A DNA stretch of 64,000 nucleotides from Melanocharis versteri (lineage: Eukaryota > Chordata > Aves > Passeriformes > Melanocharitidae), in the NCBI GenBank assembly GCA_013397845.1, contig VZTG01007781.1, positions 26,874 through 90,873 of the forward strand, in the 5' to 3' direction. Position 1 is the first letter of the stretch. Each line of letters starts with the position of its first letter. Below, piece by piece: positions 1 to 11,305 of the stretch. The notes beneath the pieces are model-generated. The model had not been told where the DNA came from. It saw nothing but the letters and a program-made list of their open reading frames with translations, and made no database searches. The translations under genes and the position numbers were made by a program.

Positions 1-338
1 AATCTATTATTTTCCAGCCTTGGGAAACTTTGACTTTTATTTTCTCTTATAATCCTATAGCTGATACCCAGTGATGGCAGGAGAATATTAAGGTGCTGGA
101 AGAGATTCACTTTCCTTTTTAACATTCACAGGTCTTCTACATTTGCAAAGGGGGAGAAATTGAGTTTTGTGCCTAAAAAAGGACCAGGAGTCAGAACTGA
201 GGTTTTTCTTTCCTGATTCAGTAGTGACTGGAAATAGAGACAGTTCATCACTCACATTTGTGCCTCGATTTCCTTATATCACCCTTATAAGTGCTGTCTA
301 GTAAAATGGTCACGTTGTATCACCCAAACACCCAAGGA
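1..338. other. non-coding, nothing distinctive
   Basis: AT-rich single-copy-looking sequence with no open frame, repeat or RNA gene that I can recognise. Confidence 0.5.
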
Positions 339-391
339 AAAAAACCACAAAACTAAAAACAAACAAACAAACAAAAAACCCCAACAAAACC
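339..391. repeat. A-rich (AAAC)n-like simple repeat
   Basis: Almost entirely A and C, with three consecutive AAAC units near 360-375 followed by AAAAAACCCC. It may be slipped low-complexity DNA or the decayed A-rich tail of a retroelement, but no element body is recognisable on either side. Confidence 0.6.
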
Positions 392-924
392 ATGATCCCT
401 GTTTGTGAATAAAAAGTCTCATTTTTGCTCTGTGGGGACTAAAACACTAAGAAAATCAGTGGTTTCCCTATGGTCATATGTGATCTGTGGAAGAGCGAGG
501 TCCTGAGACCAGCACTGCCTGGTATCCCACTTACATTTTATACCCTAGTTGATTTTTCATTACTGCAGTAGTTACCTCCTAATCTAATGACAGTTACTCC
601 ACTCACCAGGGGCGTGTAAAGACCAATTCATTCCAGATTGGAAAGTTCTTTGAGAACCCCTGAATGGAAGGTGCTATAGAAGTGCAATGTGTTATTAATA
701 ATCTCTCCTATCTGCATAAATCTCCATTGAATCCTCCCGGTATCATTAAAAGTAAAATAATCCCTCAGCACAGCTGAAGAGCTCAAACCTTCTTTTCCCT
801 TTGTAGGTGTCTGGCTGTTTGCTAAATGGAAAAAAAAAGGCCACACAAAACGCTGACATCTTTTTGTGACCCTTGCAGAGCTACGTAGAGCTAATGAGTT
901 TGTTTTCACTTTTGTAGATGAAAT
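392..924. other. non-coding, nothing distinctive
   Basis: No feature seen. A 124-codon minus-strand open frame covers 628-1002, but its translation matches no family I know and it runs through the adjacent GC-rich patch, where stop codons are rarer. Confidence 0.5.
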
Positions 925-985
925 TTCCAGGGGCGGAGGGAATCCGGGGTGGTGCTGGGAAACTGCGGCGCGGCTCCCCGGGAAC
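925..985. promoter_or_regulatory. small CpG-rich patch
   Basis: A short GC-rich island in AT-rich surroundings holding several CpG dinucleotides, including the run CTGCGGCGCGGCTCCCCGGG near 963-982. It is too small for a formal CpG island. It could be the core of a regulatory element, but no promoter motif is evident. The regulatory reading is inference from composition. Confidence 0.25.
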
Positions 986-1904
986 TTGGCTGAGACCACC
1001 ATACTTGTTTCATGTGTGGCCTCCCTTTTTGCCTCATTGGACCAGAATTATTTAATGAGCCCTCTGAGAAACCCAGCTCTGGTCCCTTAAGATGGAAAAG
1101 GATCGTGTGGAGCTCTGCTACCAGGCCACACAATTTTCAGGCTCCCTTCTTTGCGAGAGGCTGCAACCGCTCCTTCCCTTTCTGCAGCTGATGGTGAAAG
1201 TGGGGAGAAAGAGAACAATAACAAAACAAAATTGCTTCCCACAGCTGAGAAAATCACCCTCCCTTTATTATTTTTTTTCCCCTTTAGGAAAGAAATAAAT
1301 AAAAGTGAAAGAACCCAAATGGGATCTCTCCCTCTTCAAACATACAAATGATCTTATGTTAGCAGTTGGGATTAAACATCTGTCTGGTGGTTATGTGATC
1401 ATAACAGATGCTGTGTGCAAACGTTTCCTGCTAGCTTTGTTTTGGTTAATATTGTTTGTGTAGCACATTGGGTTATATTCAGCTGAAGGGATACAGAGTC
1501 TGTTTTTCTTCCCCCCCTCAAAACTTCTGCTGAACTTCAAGCAGCTTCATCATCTTTTTAAAAAGAAATTGGAGGCGGGGGTGGAGGGGAAGAGGGTCAT
1601 TGACTGATGTCATGTGGAAAGTGATGTCACACAGCACTGATGAAATGGCAATCCACCCGGGTTTTGAGCCGCTTTGATGTTATGTTAGGCCTTTTTCCTC
1701 TCTGTTAGGTTGCCCTTGGGTCCACTTGGCCATGCAGCTGGAAATAAATACAGGGATATTGTAATGAGTTTTGCTGTGCAACTGGAGGACCCCGGAGCTC
1801 AGCTGCTCGGGATTTCCATTGTTCTTTCTGAGAAGCCGTGTTTCCAAATGGAGCCACATGGATGCTGACACTGCACTCCTTGAAGGCATTAAGACTTTTC
1901 TTTC
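986..1904. other. non-coding; purine-rich stretch and paired CRE-like octamers
   Basis: No gene is recognised. Around 1570-1596 is a G-rich purine stretch with only three long G runs, so it is not a canonical quadruplex. TGATGTCA occurs twice, at 1605-1612 and 1622-1629. This differs from the consensus CRE octamer TGACGTCA by one C-to-T change at the CpG. Confidence 0.4.
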
Positions 1905-1911
1905 TCCAGGG

Positions 1912-1988
1912 TGTTTTTATACTCCTTCTACAGCTGGGGAAACTGAGGCACTGAGTGGTGTCCTGGTCAGTGAAAACATCTGCAGCAG
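1912..1988 (-). mobile_element. MIR-like SINE relic (minus orientation)
   Basis: The sequence TACAGCTGGGGAAACTGAGG at about 1929-1948, continuing into CACTGAG and a degraded tail, resembles the reverse complement of the MIR core region, which reads like 'acagatggggaaactgaggc'. MIR is an ancient tRNA-derived SINE known in amniote genomes, birds included. The copy is short and diverged, and its ends are approximate. A chance match cannot be excluded without a repeat search. Confidence 0.45.
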
Positions 1989-2527
1989 GAAAAGGAGCTA
2001 CAAGCTTCTCATCCCTTGTCTTAGCCTCTGTTCCATTAAGTCTTACAGGTAGGTGTGGGACTTACCCACTTGTTTCTTCCTGGCTGAGGGACAGACACTG
2101 TATTTCCTCACTTTTGCCTTATTCCTTTCCTACAGTGGCATCCAGCTGGACAATCCTCCCCTCTGCAAAGTTCCCTCAGCTGGTTTGACCACAGCCGTGG
2201 CTCAGAACAAAAACCCTCCTACTGCAAAGGGATGCACCTCACGGCCCAGATGCCTACAACAGCACCCACCCTCAGCCTGTAAAAAAAGCAGTCTCAAGAG
2301 GTCTTTATGCCTCAGCCAAAAAGGATAACTATTAATTTGTGTCATTGGGAATAAATGTCCCATTTCTCCTATCATCATAACCTTACAAAGCCCTGCTGAA
2401 AGAGTCGCCCTGGGTAGGAGAATTCAGTATCCAAGGACAGAGGTTGTGGGATCTCTTGCTGGTGTGTGAGGGGAAAGAGCCCAGATTGCGAGGACTGCTT
2501 CATCCTGCAGGTGGATGGTGGCAGGTA
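1989..2527. other. non-coding, nothing distinctive
   Basis: No gene or repeat recognised. Overlapping short open frames on both strands have no recognisable content. Confidence 0.45.
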
Positions 2528-2567
2528 GAGCAGATAAATATTCAGATGTGAATATTCAAACCTGCTC
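2528..2567. other. two-part hairpin with AATATTCA arms
   Basis: Inverted repeats nest here. AATATTCA (2537-2544) pairs with TGAATATT (2549-2556) across a 4-nt GATG loop. Outside these, GAGCAG (2528-2533) pairs with CTGCTC (2562-2567) across an internal loop of 3 and 5 nt. It could be a dyad binding site for a dimeric factor or a small RNA fold. No transcription evidence is visible. Confidence 0.5.
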
Positions 2568-2905
2568 AGCCTGAGGACTGGCATCTATTCCTTGAGCTCT
2601 GTCCTTTTCCCAAATGTTTCACTTTATCGTCTCTCTAAATGTCCAGTTGTGGTTGTTTCTCTGTTAACATTTACCAATCATTTCTAGCCAAGAAAAAAAG
2701 AGATTAAAATGATTCATGTTAAATAGCTTCTGGGCAGCCTTTTGCAACAGTGAGGGACTTGGGGTCTTTTCACTATAATTACTTTGAAATGTGACTTCCT
2801 TTTCCTGGAAAGGAGGGCTGGTCCAGTGAATGAAATACCCAGCTGGAGGATGTAAAAGTTTTTGTTCAGTGACTGTTTCAACCACAAACCATTCCATATA
2901 AAATC
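2568..2905. other. non-coding, nothing distinctive
   Basis: No feature recognised. Confidence 0.45.
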
Positions 2906-2907
2906 AA

Positions 2908-2950
2908 GAAATTTATTTTAATTCCCTTGTGCCTCAGTTTCCCCAGCCTT
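2908..2950 (+). mobile_element. MIR-like SINE relic (plus orientation)
   Basis: TGTGCCTCAGTTTCCCCAGC (2927-2946) closely resembles the sense MIR core, whose consensus reads like 'ctgtgcctcagtttcctcatc'. The 20 bases upstream fit more loosely. It shares its core, in inverted orientation, with the copy near 1930. Ends are approximate. Confidence 0.45.
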
Positions 2951-4500
2951 AATTGTTCATGATTGCCTTTTTTAATAAATAGTTTCGATGAAACAACATT
3001 CCTTGGTGTAAATTGTTCATTTAAACATCCTTCTTTCACCTCTTTGGAGCACTCAGGAAATGCTACTATACTTCATGGGGTTTTTTAGGAGAAGTGATTT
3101 AATTAATCTCAATTAGTTACTCAAATATTGTGGTGACAGGGGTCACATGAGGGTAGGTAGCTCTATTTCAATGAAGTTGGTGCCTTCCTAAAAATACTAG
3201 AACCAGTTTTGTTCATGGGGAAGGCAGCAGCCTTCCAGGCACTGATTTTAGGAGGCCAAAGTTTTTCGGACAAGGGTGGACAAAGAGTCCCGTAGCCACC
3301 TTTTAGAACTAAATAAGAGGATAAACTGTATGAATGCTACATTTATGAGCTCCAGCTTATCTCATGTGTGATGGGAGTCAGTTGGAAATTAAAATTCATC
3401 CAACTGACTGTGGCCACACACGTAGTCCACTGGAAAGGAAAAGCATGTTTGTGCAATTGTGTTTCCATCTCCAAAACAGCCCTAGCCTTGTTGGGCGGCC
3501 AAGGTCAAGAGCATCCACAGGCGTCTCCTTCTGGTCAGTGGGGAAGGAGATGGGGGCTCTCCGGGATCTCCCACATTGCTAAATTTCCCTCCCCACTTCC
3601 AGCACTTTGAAATAAGGAGGCACAGGGCTGAGAGGAGAGCTGGGGCTGGGCTGTGTTTTTATGGGCACTGGAGACTGTGTTGGGCAGAAACAGAGCAAAC
3701 GCCTCGGCAGAGCAGCATGGGGGAGGAATTGCCCCTCCAGGACTCTGGGCTGTGGATCTGTGACCAGGCAGTGACCTCCTGTACCCAGAGCTGTGCCTGA
3801 CCAGTGTTAAATCTACTGAGAAATGACTTTAGCTAAGTCACCTGAACAACATACCAGCCAGGATACCCTCACAACCGGCTATTTGTCGTGTCACCAAGCA
3901 TATAAAATTATTCCACATGTTGGCATCCACTAATTCAATAATCTAGTAATATAAATTTAGATAATAGACATTAATACCACGTTTCCAAATACACCCACAA
4001 CGTTTTTTTCTCTCTCTCAAGAGGGAAAAAAAAAAAGAAGCACACATCGAGAGGGTTCTCCTGATGAAATAATAAAACCCATTCTCATCTAGAAAAAAGA
4101 ATCATTATAGGAGGATGGTAATTTACTTTATATGACCTTCAATTGATTATTCTGGGCCTGCTACACAAATATCACAGGAGCTATTGATCGTAAAACCTAC
4201 CAAATAGATCTCTAATAGCTTTTACTGAGGAAAAATAATTATTCCAGCGCTGTGGTCAAACACACATAAACCAATGTGGAGGTATTAATGTATAGTATTA
4301 TTACCCATCTGTCTGAGAAGTATGGGGAAGATGCTTCGCAGTAACATGCTCTGGCTAAGCACCATGAAGGCTCAATATCTGGCTAACAATTACAGCCAGT
4401 TATACTGAAAAATTGATTACTGTAAGTAAAAGCTAAGACTGGAAAGCAGAGGCTGGATCTTGCTTAATAAAAGTAGAATAATAACAACCATCATCCTAAT
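2951..4500. other. non-coding; one short perfect hairpin
   Basis: No gene recognised. GGAAGGC (3219-3225) and GCCTTCC (3230-3236) form a perfect 7-bp stem with an AGCA loop. From about 3850 to 4480 the sequence is AT-rich with no feature seen. Confidence 0.45.
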
Positions 4501-4559
4501 TGTGGAGGAGTTCTGCCGTCGTATGTGCTCGGAGCTGGAAATTGAATTCTCCTCTGGTG

Positions 4560-4830
4560 CCTGCGGCAGGGCATCATTTCAGAAGCAAAGGTGTCCACCT
4601 TGGCTGGCCTCGAGATGGGGGATCAATGCCTGGGAAAGGCCAGGCTGTCTCAGCCAGGAACAGAGCAGTGCGAAGGGAAAAGAGCACAGAGAGCCAGAAA
4701 CTCGCCACCCCTGCCCCCAAACCCCACCCCAGGGGCCGTGCCTTTGGGGAAGTTTGGTGGTCTGGCAGGGGAGGGGTGTTGTGGTGGGTGCAGATTGTGA
4801 CGAGCCTTGTTGCTGCTGTTACTTCTAAAG
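4560..4830. other. GC-rich patch with overlapping spurious open frames
   Basis: Local GC rises, and open frames of about 70-124 codons appear in four overlapping frames on both strands. That pattern is typical of composition, not coding. None of the translations is recognisable. The patch contains the quadruplex motif at 4708-4730. Confidence 0.5.
4708..4730 (-). other. G-quadruplex motif on the minus strand
   Basis: The plus strand has four C runs of 4, 5, 4 and 4 bases separated by TG, AAA and A. On the minus strand this gives four G runs with loops of 1, 3 and 2 nt, which satisfies the canonical quadruplex pattern with margin. Formation in vivo is inference. Confidence 0.75.
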
Positions 4831-7065
4831 GAATCGATTCCCTCGTGGGAATCTGGCGGCAGTTTTGCAACTGATTTCATTGGCAGAAGGATCAAAACCT
4901 AAATGCTGTCTGCGTGCCATGACGAAAACTTTAGATTTTCTCTCTCTCTTTCTCCATATGCATGGATTTTAAGGCATGTCAACTTAAAAATTAGATTGAT
5001 TTTATATAAATCTTATTAAAATGTAAGTAAAGTTATTGTAACTCAAGGGAATTAGGAGGAAAAGTGTGTTTTGCTCTATTTTTTGAAGTTTGGTTCCCTT
5101 GAGTTTTGTAGAGCTCGATCTACTCTTTCTGTTACAGCAGCTTAGTTCCACTTTCCCCTACTTCTCTGCAACTCATTCCTCAGCATAGGGAAATTAAAGG
5201 AAAAAACCTACAAAACCACCATAGAACTTTTTTTTCTTAATAGGGTAATTAAAATGCAAATTTTTGAAAAAGGCTTTATGATTTGGTGTTTTATGTACAG
5301 TGCTTTTAATGTATTAAAAATTACCCATTTTCAAGTTGGCAATGTCCCTTAGAAATTACTATTAAGTAATATTCTAGTATTGTGAGGTAAAGCCTGAAAG
5401 ACAATTTATAATCAGACCACTAAGGCAATTGATCAAATATTTATTTATCTGGAAAACAAGTGATAATTAGTGGAAAGCTAGCATAGAAAGCCTATTCCCT
5501 CTTTTAATAAAGAAATGCCCATGCAGTCAAAAACGTGGAATGCAGGGATGCTAAACTCAAGGGATCCATACTAAAGAAGAAAAAAATGCTAATTGAAAGA
5601 AGTGCTGAGAGAGTCAGAGGAACGTTCCTCATCCCCAATTTTGGTGGAAAAGCAGACAGATTGCATAGTATCATCCTCCAAGCAAGGCTCTGAGACTGAG
5701 CTGGGGGACCAGAGTTCACCAGTGCCTCGTCCTGCGCCAGGAGTGACATCACAAAGGCAGAGCCAAGGCTCACAGGGGCTCTCCCAGCCCTTCAGAAACA
5801 ATATGGTTCAAATGTTAATTTCTCTTCCTTTTGGTTTGTACCAGTTTGTGCTGTTAACAAAGTAACACTCAAAGGCTGGAGTCACTACTATCTTTGTGAA
5901 TGATTTATGATTTGCACTCTAGAGATAAGCAATTTCCATGCCAAAAAAAGGGCTTTTTTTTTTTCTCCTTTTTTTTTTTTTCCCTTAGAAGCAGACTGTC
6001 AGTACTATAGGAGGGGGGAAGAAAATCATTAGCAAGACCTCTGTTGCTTGTTGGGGCTGTTTCCCTTTCGGATTTGCCCCGACTCAGGTGATGGAGGGGG
6101 CCCAATTCCCCGGATTTACATCAGTAATGATTTTGGGACACAGTGGATGCACATCCCAGTCCTGGAGAGCAGTGCCCAGACCTCCTTTGACCTTGAAACT
6201 ACTATTGATTTAAGATCAATAGCACAGCTTAGGTAAGCTGGTGCTTACCAAAAGGAGTAGGTCCTCTGCAGGGACACAAATGTCATCATTTCATGCAGAC
6301 AAGGAATCATTCCAGCTTTTTCCCCATCTCCCCCTCCTCAAAAGCCTGTTTTTGTCAAGTTTTCTGTGCACTGCCCAATTTCTGCCTAAGAGAACAGCCA
6401 TTTCTTGGGTATGATTAGAGATAAGGAATACAGTCAGCTGTCCTTCCTGGAAAGGAAGGTGCAGAACAATGTGGTTTATCTGTGCTTAAGACATACTTTT
6501 CTCCTATCTCCAAGATGTTTTCTTGGTTTTGGACTATTTTTGTTGCAAAGAATACAACAGCAGTGGAGCTAAAAATCTCAGTTGCACTTCAAGATTGTGT
6601 ATATTCTTTCTCCAAAAGACTTGGACAGGTTTTTATACTATTAAATTATTCAGTATATGAATATTAAAGGTATGTATATTTTAAGTTTCATTTGAAACTA
6701 ATTATTAGTCAACTGACAGCATATATCACAGTCACTGACTTTTTTTGCTTCAAAATGCCATGAACAATTGCAATATACCTTGTAACAAATACATCTCTAG
6801 TATCATAATTAATTTTTTTTAAAAAAGAAGTCATTTGCAATCTGCATATGCACAAAATCTCTCATTTTGCCACGGTATTAATTAAAACCAGCTAAGATTG
6901 TTCAGAAGTTTAATTCAGCTCCAAACACAACTATGTCCTGTCCTGGCACATCCTAATCTGCATAACATTTAATGACAAAATCACAGATGCTCTTAGTACG
7001 ATGCGGCTGAAGGGCAAGCCTCACCAGGAGCTGGAAATAGCAGCTTTAAAAAAAATCTCCTTTAG
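4831..7065. other. non-coding; homopolymers and a short hairpin
   Basis: Mostly AT-rich with no gene seen. An A7-GGGC-T11 low-complexity hairpin lies at 5943-5964, followed by a T-rich run to about 5991. CTATTGAT (6202-6209) pairs with ATCAATAG (6215-6222) over a 5-nt loop. Confidence 0.45.
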
Positions 7066-7085
7066 AAAAAAAAAAAAAAAAAAAA
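7066..7085. repeat. poly(A) tract, 20 A
   Basis: Uninterrupted run of 20 A. No recognisable retroelement body precedes it, so its origin is unclear. Confidence 0.85.
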
Positions 7086-7965
7086 GAATACCTATCATGT
7101 TTAGAAGGAAAAGACGAGACTCCTCAGGAAAGCCGGACCAAGAAGTTACACTTCTGGAGAATTAATATTCCAGATATCATTAACAATTGACTTTTGCTGC
7201 TTTTATTGAGCTATTTTCAATAGTCCCTATAATTTACAAAGAGGAGCTAGACACCTTTGGTAACAAATTTAAGAGCTTAACTCTGAGCTCAGTGTGTCAA
7301 TGGGTGTCTTTCCATTGACTTCCCTGTCCCCCCGAGCTCAGGTGTGGCTGTTACAGGGAAAAACACCTTGTCAGGGATGATGTCCTGCCACACTGGACAG
7401 ACACTAAAAGCAAACGGCAGAATTTAAGTGAGACAGGAATTTAAGCCCAGAGATTGAGAAAAAGGTGTGATACCGATATGAAAGTGCAGCAGGGATGACA
7501 GGGAAGAAGGCAGGTATTAGGTAGGGCAAGAAAAGCAGGGGGACAGAGGTAGTGTGTGTTTTAATGGCCGTGTGCCTATGGCAGGAGGGAAGGTTCCTGG
7601 ATAAAGGCTCTCACATAGCTGCCAGTCACACCATTTTAGCTGTTAGGTGCAATTAACCAGGTCAGTCCTCGGTAATTATTTTGTCACAAAAACATCTCGC
7701 TGGCCCTCTGATGGTTTTGGTTTACAAAAGGCAACACATGCCGACCAAGGCAAATTCAGTTCTCTAGTGGAAAGCTATCACAAAATCACTTAGTTTTTTC
7801 TACTACAAGGGCTGGATTTCAGCTCTGGATTTCCACACTCCTACCACAGAAACAATGACAGAGAGAGGGAGAAACCTCGACCTCCCAAAACCACAAAAGC
7901 AATACCTGTCCGTTCCTGACTTTAATACGTTTAGCTGATTACAAGGACACCGTTAATGGTGTTAT
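7086..7965. other. non-coding, nothing distinctive
   Basis: No gene or repeat recognised. It leads into the CpG-rich block that follows. Confidence 0.45.
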
Positions 7966-7969
7966 TCTT

Positions 7970-8440
7970 ACTCAGCAACGAGCGGGGGAGAGGAAGAGAG
8001 CACACCGGTGCCAGGTCAGGGTGCAAGGCTGTCCTGCCGGCCCGCGTCCCACCTGCCCTGGCTGATTGGTGATGCTGGCTGTCGGAGCCGCCGCACGCTC
8101 TGCGGGAGGATTTGGGGATGATTAATTGCCCTGTCTTCCGAGCGGAGAGTTCGGAGCAGCAGGGTTCTTCGTGTATGTAAATACACGTGGGCTCGGCGCT
8201 GCACCGGCCCCGGCTGAAATGAATAAAAAAGACTTAACAAAAGGACTCGACTCCGAATGTTTAGATGTCGAAGATTAGTTTCTATTATGTCCCAGTGGGG
8301 GAAAAGAATATGTCATATGGGAAACTGGATAGGCTTCATGTGGCAGAGCGGGGAGAGGACGCGCTTCCCGAGCGTGGCTCGGCTTGTGCTGCCGCTGCAA
8401 TCGGCTCACAGACCCCCAAAAAGCCGAGGGGCTTCCACTG
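7970..8440. promoter_or_regulatory. CpG-rich block, candidate promoter or enhancer
   Basis: By my count 7981-8220 holds about 19 CpG dinucleotides, with another cluster at 8345-8430. Flanking DNA is AT-rich and CpG-poor. The block also contains ATTAAT and TAATTG-type homeodomain words and TGTAAATA, a forkhead-like word. A short CpG island such as this could be the start of a non-coding RNA or a developmental enhancer. No coding exon, TATA box with a downstream reading frame, or clear splice donor can be assigned, so direction is unknown. Confidence 0.4.
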
Positions 8441-9485
8441 GTTATGAAATATAACTCTGCCCATCTGTGAGTTAAACTGTGATTGCTGCTGTGAGCGGCG
8501 CACAGCGTATAAAAAAAAAAAAACCGACAACAACAAACCCTTCAGAATGCAATCGCCTACTCAAATAGTCAGTTTCTGTTTTTCTTAGTTATATCTTACT
8601 CCGATGTGCACAGCTGTTGTTATATTGTATGGCATTAAAATCATAATAAGCCTTTTTTTGTGTGTGTAAAAATGTCGGCTCAGAACCCAGCAAGCAAGGA
8701 AGTGTCCTTTAAAAGGCAAAGTGCAAAAACAAGAAAAGTTCGGGGGTTTTGGTGAATAATATGGAATAAAACACTCCCCTAGCATTCTTCTTCCTGACAA
8801 AGATTGCGATTTCTCTTATCCTTTTTCTTCATACTAATTTTTGTACTCATTTTTACATCATAAAACATTTCTTAGATGAGAGTAAATCTTCCTTAATATT
8901 TTCCTAACTTCTGTGTGTTTAAAAATCACCTGCAATTTGCTAGATGAAATATTTTCTGTGGCACTGTGACAAAGGAGGGAGACCAGATGTTTCAGAAAAT
9001 TCATTTTTTAAACTCTTTGGTTTTTGGTGTGTGTGGTTTTTTTGTTTTTTTTTTTTTTTCTTTGCACACTTGTAGAACAAGCTGTAAAAACAACACTTGA
9101 AGAATGAGCTGATTTTAAAAAAATAGAGAGTCAAAGAATTTGAAATAGGAAAGATTTTATTTTGGATATCCTTTCACCAGAGGAGATTATTATTTATAGG
9201 CTACATTATATATCTTGCTTGGTAATCAGCAGTAATGTATGTCTAGCAATAGTAGAAAAATGAATTTCAGTAGTATCTTGTAGTTTAGAAAAAATAAATT
9301 ATGAAACACTTAGGAAAAAATGAAATAAAACTAGTGATGAATCTGCAGCCTCAGAAAATCAGATAAACAAAATGTTCCAGTTAGTTATTGCCACAGTCAA
9401 TAGCAGTACATGAAATTGTATTACAGGCTGTGAAATGAAATAATCCCACCCTGTGACAAGCTTGACAGAATTTGCCTGAAACTCC
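8441..9485. other. non-coding with homopolymer runs
   Basis: Contains A-rich (about 8511-8523) and T-rich (about 9037-9060) tracts. No gene is seen. Confidence 0.45.
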
Positions 9486-9489
9486 TCAG

Positions 9490-9720
9490 CCTTTTAGCAG
9501 ACTTTGATCCCTCCAGGGACTGGGGTTCGGGGTTTGTGCTGAGTCACGGAGGCGGGAGATTCGCCACCTAATCCAGAGATAACGGAGAGGTGCTGGCTGC
9601 ACCCAGAGGATCAAGGGAGTGGACTGAGCCATTCAAAGCCGAAACTTAATTACAGCAGAGGTTAGATGAATGGTTGCTCTGAACCTGCCGTTGTTTTATT
9701 GTTAATGTCTGCTTTAATGC
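9490..9720. promoter_or_regulatory. candidate conserved regulatory block
   Basis: Retains about seven CpGs in an AT-rich setting and contains AP-1/NRL-like TGAGTCA within GCTGAGTCACGG, plus TTAATTA. CpG retention and lack of repeat character suggest selection, but this is inference from composition alone. Confidence 0.25.
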
Positions 9721-11200
9721 CTCCAAATTTCAGTCAGGGCAAAGTTGGGTCACTAACATCTGAATGATGCTAGCACTTGAGGAGTGTAGGGTTAAAAAAC
9801 ACAAAGTCACTACAAGGATAGGCACTTTTTAATTTATTTTTACCCTCAAACATCCTTTCTCTCAAGATTAAAAATTTGCATTGCTTTTCTAAACTACCAA
9901 GTATCATTTAAAAATGTATTCATGTTTTCTTGCACCTTTTTGCAAGCGCTCCAGCACCCAGTAAATAAAAGTAGCAGCCTGTGTCCCTTTTAGCAAAAGC
10001 CATATATCTGCTCAGACTTGTAATTTGCTCCGTTTATATCCTTTGCCCTTGAACTCTGGTTATTAACGCAATGTTTCTCCAAATGATGCCATATAACTCT
10101 GCTCCAAGCACATTCCTACTGACACCACGCAAACAACAAAGCCAGCTGAAAAGGGGAAAAAAAAAGAAAGGAAGGTGAATTGCGTGTGATGGAGAACATT
10201 ACTCAGAATGATATAAGTTACAGAGCTTCTCATGTTACTGGGGTAGAATGTGGGTTAGAGACCTCGCCTGCCTGCGACCAGCACTTCTCCAAAAATCTGC
10301 TAACTGGCCTTCGGCAGCCATTTATCTGTATTCAGAGATAACCTCTTTATGCTGAGCAGAGATCCTGCTAAGGGGCCGTGTTGTGCAGGAGAGAGACAGA
10401 CTGTCACGCTGGCAAAAACTCCCACCTCACTACATCGGGATTATAGATCAGGATAAAGGACTTGCAACACGCTGCTGAAAGCAGAAACAAACCAGAGGAC
10501 AGAAAAATGTAATAGAAATGGGTATCAACAAGTGGCCGGTATAAAACATTCTTCCAGGAAGAAATTAAGTATCTGTGGCAATATTTTGTCTGCCATAAAG
10601 CAGCGTCGAAATCTGAGGCACAATTATCGTTGTTCAAAATACTTTGTCTTAAGTGTTATCAGGCAGTGAAAGAAATGCTCCTTGTCCCAGTGCTTCCCTA
10701 TTCATCTTCATAAAGGAAGGGTTCTGCTGAAATACAGATCTTTAGATGCATTGCGTCTACCTTCCTACTTTCCTACTCAGTTTCATTAAATAATAAGCTA
10801 CAGTGGCACCATCTAAATATTGACTGACTTTTATTAGTCCTTCCATATCTGTTTGGCGAGCTGACAGTGAGGCCTCAGGCAGAGAGCTGGGCTTACTTTG
10901 GTGCCAAGGAGTTCTTTAAGAGCATGGACAAATCATTATCCCTTAATGTGATTCCATTTCTCTTCTTACCTTGTCTGATCTGTTTAGATTGCAAGGTCTT
11001 CTCAACAACAAATGTAGTGCTGCGTGTCTGTAGGACTTTGGCTGGGATCTGAAGGTCCTACTAGTGCAAGGAGCTGCAGGTAAAGGGCATTACCAGGTTA
11101 AGAAAATGTGTGGGAAAATAAAAGGTACAAGCTGCCTTGTTGACACCACAGATTTCAAAAAGAGATTTAAAAGAACCCAATTCCCTGTGGGTTTTGAAAA
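9721..11200. other. non-coding, nothing distinctive
   Basis: No gene, RNA or repeat recognised. Short open frames near 10404-10637 and 10867-11342 have no recognisable content. The latter runs into the CR1 fragment. Confidence 0.45.
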
Positions 11201-11205
11201 TGCAG

Positions 11206-11305
11206 GAAATTATAGGATGTTTTGGGTTGGAAGGGACCTTAAAGCTCATCTAGCTCCAACCCCACTGCCATGTGACAGGGCAGGGCAGGACACTGCCAGG
11301 GACAA
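11206..11305 (-). mobile_element. CR1 LINE fragment, 3' end, minus orientation
   Basis: TTTGGGTTGGAAGGGACCTT (11221-11240), followed by AAAGCTCATCTAG and CTCCAACCCC, is the hallmark reverse complement of the bird CR1 3' untranslated end. Most bird CR1 copies are 5'-truncated like this one. Similarity fades after about 11300, so the right edge is approximate. No coding part of the element is present. Confidence 0.9.

Noticed and set aside
1570..1596. G-rich purine stretch as a possible quadruplex
   Set aside because: Only three runs of three or more G are present, so it fails the four-run pattern.
4460..4895. Several overlapping open frames of 69-124 codons
   Set aside because: Four or more frames are open on both strands at once, as expected from GC-rich, stop-poor DNA.
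5943..5964. A7-GGGC-T11 hairpin resembling a terminator
   Set aside because: This is a eukaryotic window and the stem is low-complexity A/T. A bacterial-type terminator reading has no support.
7066..7085. A20 run as a processed pseudogene tail
   Set aside because: No recognisable cDNA-like sequence or polyadenylation-signal context precedes it.
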